Part shown: positions 13,444 through 15,187 of the stretch, in pieces | Numbering within the stretch: the first letter of the stretch is position 1 | How the letters are laid out: the number at the start of each line of letters is the position of its first letter | Assembly: GCA_002508315.1 (NCBI GenBank) | Contig: DAHE01000044.1 | Location: forward strand, 44,430 to 59,616 | Source of the DNA: Thermocladium sp. UBA166 | Lineage (GTDB): Archaea > Thermoproteota > Thermoprotei > Thermoproteales > Thermocladiaceae | DNA: 15,187 bases | Direction: 5' to 3' | Notes under the pieces: model-generated | The model's input: only the letters and a program-made list of their open reading frames with translations | Told to the model about the DNA's origin: nothing | The model's database searches: none | Position numbers and translations under genes: made by a program

Positions 13444-13980
13444 ATGAGCGATAGGTGGGTCATAACCAATATAAGGGATTTCATGGAAAAAGCCGCTCAG
13501 TGCGGGATGGTCTTTAAGGCTGTTGGCAATTCCAAGGGCTCCATAATAATATTCTACGACATGTATTGCCCCGGCTGCGCCTTGATGGAGACTGACCTAG
13601 GCGATTATTTCAAGGAGCTCAGAAATAAGGGGATAGATATAGTATATGTTGACTTTCCAGTTCATAAGGTGGACATGCTTCACGCTAAGGCGCGGGTGAT
13701 ATATAAGAGGAACCCCGATGATTTCCTGAAGCTGATCGACTCCGTCTATGGAGACATGATAAACAAGGGCAATTTAGCTAAGGACTTCAATGTGAACGAC
13801 GCCGAGGCCAAGCTGGAGCTGGAGAACGTGAAGAATTGCAAGCTGGCGGCGCAATCCATTGGAGTGAAGGGAACCCCCACCGTCGTCATCGCCAAGTACG
13901 GCAGAGAAACCGCGACGGCCGTGTTCGGCTATCTAGGCCCCCAGGAAATAATGGACCTGGTAACGCGGGAACTGTTTTAG
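13444..13980 (+). CDS. DsbA/thioredoxin-fold oxidoreductase with CPGC active site, no signal peptide
   Basis: A 178-residue thioredoxin-fold protein. After an N-terminal helix, the strand SIIIFYDMY leads to the redox motif C42-P-G-C45. A helical insertion (about 75-135) follows, typical of DsbA-like proteins, and the cis-proline loop is GTPTVVI (P145). These are the residues for thiol-disulfide exchange. There is no signal peptide or membrane anchor, so it should work in the cytosol; many hyperthermophilic crenarchaea are known to use intracellular disulfides for protein stability. C20 and C132 are two further cysteines. The gene is monocistronic with its own TATA box. The partner (reductase or oxidase) is not in the window. 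Confidence 0.82.
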   Translation: MSDRWVITNIRDFMEKAAQCGMVFKAVGNSKGSIIIFYDMYCPGCALMETDLGDYFKELRNKGIDIVYVDFPVHKVDMLHAKARVIYKRNPDDFLKLIDSVYGDMINKGNLAKDFNVNDAEAKLELENVKNCKLAAQSIGVKGTPTVVIAKYGRETATAVFGYLGPQEIMDLVTRELF

Positions 13981-14036
13981 CATATAAATGGACTACACCT
14001 ATTGAAGGGAGGCGCATTGCGGCCCCGTCGATAATG

Positions 14037-14044
14037 TTTAAAAA
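14037..14044 (+). promoter_or_regulatory. TATA box of the tRNA-Ser gene
   Basis: tttaaaaa, centred about 28 bases before the tRNA 5' end, as expected for a transcript starting at or just before the mature end. Confidence 0.65.
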
Positions 14045-14068
14045 TTGCCCCGTGAAAAGCAAGGAGAT

Positions 14069-14170
14069 GCCGGGGTGGCCGAGCGGCCCAAGGCGTGGGA
14101 CTGGAGTCCCCATGGCTTGACATCCCATCCCCGAAAGGGGGCCCGGGTTCAAATCCCGGCCCCGGCGCCA
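14069..14170 (+). tRNA. tRNA-Ser (anticodon GGA) with a 15-base intron in the anticodon loop
   Basis: The acceptor stem GCCGGGG (14069-14075) pairs with CCCCGGC (14160-14166). The discriminator is G and the CCA is encoded (14168-14170). The D stem is GCC/GGC. The anticodon stem TGGGA (14096-14100) pairs with TCCCA (14123-14127), but 22 bases lie between them instead of 7. The anticodon GGA (14103-14105) is followed by G37, and an intron at 14107-14121 (after position 37) restores a normal loop. The long variable arm CCCC-GAAA-GGGG (14129-14140) and G73 mark serine. The T arm is CCGGG-TTCAAAT-CCCGG. The precursor can form a bulge-helix-bulge: CTGG with CTTG (one U-U mismatch) plus CC with GG in the intron. 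Expected reading: UCC/UCU codons. Confidence 0.93.
14107..14121 (+). other. tRNA-Ser intron (bulge-helix-bulge type)
   Basis: Fifteen bases from t14107 to c14121, at the canonical 37/38 site. Within the intron cc (14108-14109) can pair with gg (14114-14115) around a 4-base loop. Exact ends could shift by a base, as only folding was used to place them. Confidence 0.75.
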
Positions 14171-14385
14171 ATTTTCACGCTAACCATGCCCAAGAATTAT
14201 GGGATCAACCACCGTCGGTCCCTCTCGGTTAAGCTAATAATTCATTGATACAAAATAGGCCTCTTCGCTTATCAATATGGGGCCGGCCTCCATTGAGCGA
14301 TGGCGGAGACATGGCGTCCCTACTAATAGTGTCTATTTAATTCGCATGCGTAGCCATGCATTTGCGGGAGGTGGCTCTATAGAAA
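14171..14385. other. Intergenic region without recognised gene
   Basis: About 215 bases between the tRNA and the next promoter. A 10-base direct repeat, ttgatacaaa, occurs at 14245-14254 and again at 14404-14413, the second copy falling between the TATA box and the ATG of the next gene. An open frame of 38 codons from 14277 has no promoter or ribosome site at the right distance. No tRNA or box C/D RNA was recognised. Confidence 0.4.
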
Positions 14386-14395
14386 AGTATTAATA
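14386..14395 (+). promoter_or_regulatory. TATA box of the sequon-rich membrane protein gene
   Basis: agtattaata, centred about 28 bases before the ATG at 14419 and about 13 bases from the in-frame TTG at 14404. The spacing favours the ATG. Confidence 0.55.
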
Positions 14396-14418
14396 ACGTC
14401 TAGTTGATACAAAGTATT

Positions 14419-14952
14419 ATGAGGAAGAATTTGTTGATAGCTGGGTTGATAATCTTAGTTATAGGCGTGGCGTTGGTGGGCATTGCTTTCTATTATATAC
14501 CAAGGACGCTGGGTCCATTGCTTAGCTCCGTCAATAAGACGATGCTGGGCTCCCCATCATCGCTCGGCATCGGTGAGTCAATCAACATAAGTAAAACTAT
14601 AACCAAGGCGCCTGCCCTAGTCATTTTGCTGTACAACGACTCAATCGGAAAACCTCTTTCCGTCATAGGCGCTCCCTCCCAGTCAGAATCCGTGTCAGGA
14701 ATGTATATATTGTCATTTGTTGCAAACACCAACTCCACGTTGACGATCGGATTAGTCAATAACTACTCATCCCCCGTGGTGGTCAGGTACGGCTACTCCG
14801 AGATTCCCGCCAGTTCCTTATCAGGCGCAACTCCCTTCGTATTCATGCTATTCATAGGTGGCGGCGTATTCATAGTTGGATTAATAGTGGCGGTGATAGG
14901 GGCTCTCATGAAGCCACGCCCAAGGCCATCCCCAACCAATCAAGCAAGTTAA
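14419..14952 (+). CDS. Two-helix surface membrane protein with sequon-rich external domain, function unknown
   Basis: A 177-residue protein I do not recognise. After MRKN there is a first membrane helix (LLIAGLIILVIGVALVGIAF, about 5-24). A polar, beta-rich middle of roughly 105 residues follows, then a second helix (VFMLFIGGGVFIVGLIVAVI, about 140-159) and a short basic, Pro-rich tail. By the positive-inside rule, both ends are cytosolic and the middle faces outside. The middle has five N-x-S/T sequons (NKT, NIS, NDS, NST, NYS), suggesting N-glycosylation. Many small archaeal surface proteins of similar build have no assigned role. The start at 14419 follows the TATA box; an upstream TTG at 14404 is less likely. 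Gene reality is likely; function is not assignable. Confidence 0.75.
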   Translation: MRKNLLIAGLIILVIGVALVGIAFYYIPRTLGPLLSSVNKTMLGSPSSLGIGESINISKTITKAPALVILLYNDSIGKPLSVIGAPSQSESVSGMYILSFVANTNSTLTIGLVNNYSSPVVVRYGYSEIPASSLSGATPFVFMLFIGGGVFIVGLIVAVIGALMKPRPRPSPTNQAS

Positions 14953-14962
14953 CCCTATAGGG
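14953..14962. repeat. Perfect 10-bp palindrome directly after the stop codon
   Basis: CCCTATAGGG starts right after the TAA of the membrane-protein gene. It is followed by a second hairpin, TAGGGG-cgg-CCCCTA (14966-14980). Together they may end the upstream message or begin the structured region that follows; there is no T-run. Confidence 0.5.
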
Positions 14963-15187
14963 GGTTAGGGGCGGCCCCTACGGGGATTTATGAGAAGCGC
15001 CCATTCCCGCAGCCTATCTAGGAAAATACTCCTACCGTACTCTCGATTGGGGGAGTAACGCCGCAACGCCTGTGAGGGGAAGAAACCCCGTAACCCCAGT
15101 CATGGATTGGTGACGCCAACGCCCGCAAGGGCGGGGTAGTTCGTGCAGTGAAGCGGTGAGTTAATAGGGAGGCGGGGGGTCGGCAAA
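14953..15187 (+). ncRNA. Candidate structured RNA gene, 5' part (possibly a reduced RNase P RNA), continues beyond right edge
   Basis: No protein frame of any size fits here, but stems are dense. They are TAGGGG/CCCCTA (14966-14980), TACTCC (15027-15032) with GGAGTA (15052-15057), GGGG-aagaaa-CCCC (15076-15089), TTGG-tgacg-CCAA (15107-15119), and CGCCC-GCAA-GGGCG (15120-15133) with a GNRA tetraloop. Two stretches recall RNase P RNA. AGGAAAATACTCC (15020-15032) is like conserved region I, which forms helix P4. GTGAAGCGGTGAG (15148-15160) is like region III (archaeal TGAAACGGCGA). The gap between them is short, as in the small type T RNAs described in Thermoproteaceae. The 3' half needed for P4 and P1 is outside the window, so this identity is tentative. 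SRP RNA was considered but its helix 8 motif is absent. Orientation and 5' end are uncertain. Confidence 0.4.

Noticed and set aside
14277..14393. Open frame of 38 codons downstream of the tRNA
   Set aside because: No TATA box at 25 bases, no Shine-Dalgarno sequence, and it ends inside the next promoter.
14953..15187. SRP (7S) RNA as identity of the right-edge structured region
   Set aside because: The conserved helix 8 sequence is not in the window and the Alu-domain pattern could not be fitted, although the rest of the RNA lies outside.
1..15187. CRISPR array, intact transposase or integrase
   Set aside because: No regularly spaced repeats and no catalytic motifs of such genes were seen on either strand.

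Overview
The window reads as chromosomal DNA of a hyperthermophilic crenarchaeon, most likely of the Thermoproteales (Caldivirga / Vulcanisaeta / Thermocladium type; this placement is inference). The grounds are: a group II chaperonin (thermosome) subunit, an archaeosine tRNA-guanine transglycosylase, an Sm-like archaeal protein, an Rpo8/RpoG RNA polymerase subunit (a mainly crenarchaeal orthologue of eukaryotic RPB8), a TFE-alpha transcription factor, a serine tRNA with a short anticodon-loop intron and an encoded CCA, and promoters with an A/T-rich TATA box about 25 bases before the start codon, so that most first genes are probably leaderless. Those TATA positions were used to choose starts; several differ from the longest possible reading frame.

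Left part (1-2900): a partial CTP-dependent lipid kinase/cytidylyltransferase-family membrane protein (SEC59/DGK1 type) runs off the left edge on the minus strand. A class II (fuculose-phosphate type) aldolase is also on minus. Then come a small plus-strand membrane protein, a minus-strand NifX/NifB-like iron-molybdenum cofactor domain protein, and an orphan CoxG-like SRPBCC protein.

Information-processing block (2976-8265): tfe overlaps a PAC2-family gene whose product ends in a proteasome-docking-type HbYX tripeptide. Convergent to these is an operon of an Sm-like protein followed by tgtA. The Sm-like gene is divergent from rpoG, and both appear to use one shared, nearly symmetric TATA box. 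The thermosome gene follows on minus.

Region 8266-8625 has no convincing gene but holds several hairpins in a row. It is either a non-coding RNA or a degraded right end of an IS605-like element. Next is a GT-B glycosyltransferase-like gene that meets, tail to tail, a minus-strand MoxR AAA+ / DUF58 pair. A divergent ABC exporter (ATPase plus ABC-2 permease) follows, with a perfect 15-bp tandem duplication in its upstream region.

Right part (13444-15187): a cytosolic-looking thioredoxin-fold protein with a CPGC site, the intron-containing tRNA-Ser(GGA), a two-helix surface protein rich in N-glycosylation sequons, and finally about 230 bases of strongly structured, gene-free sequence. That last stretch may be the 5' part of a stable RNA. 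Short stretches in it resemble RNase P RNA conserved regions, but this is tentative. No CRISPR array, intact insertion sequence or replication origin was seen.
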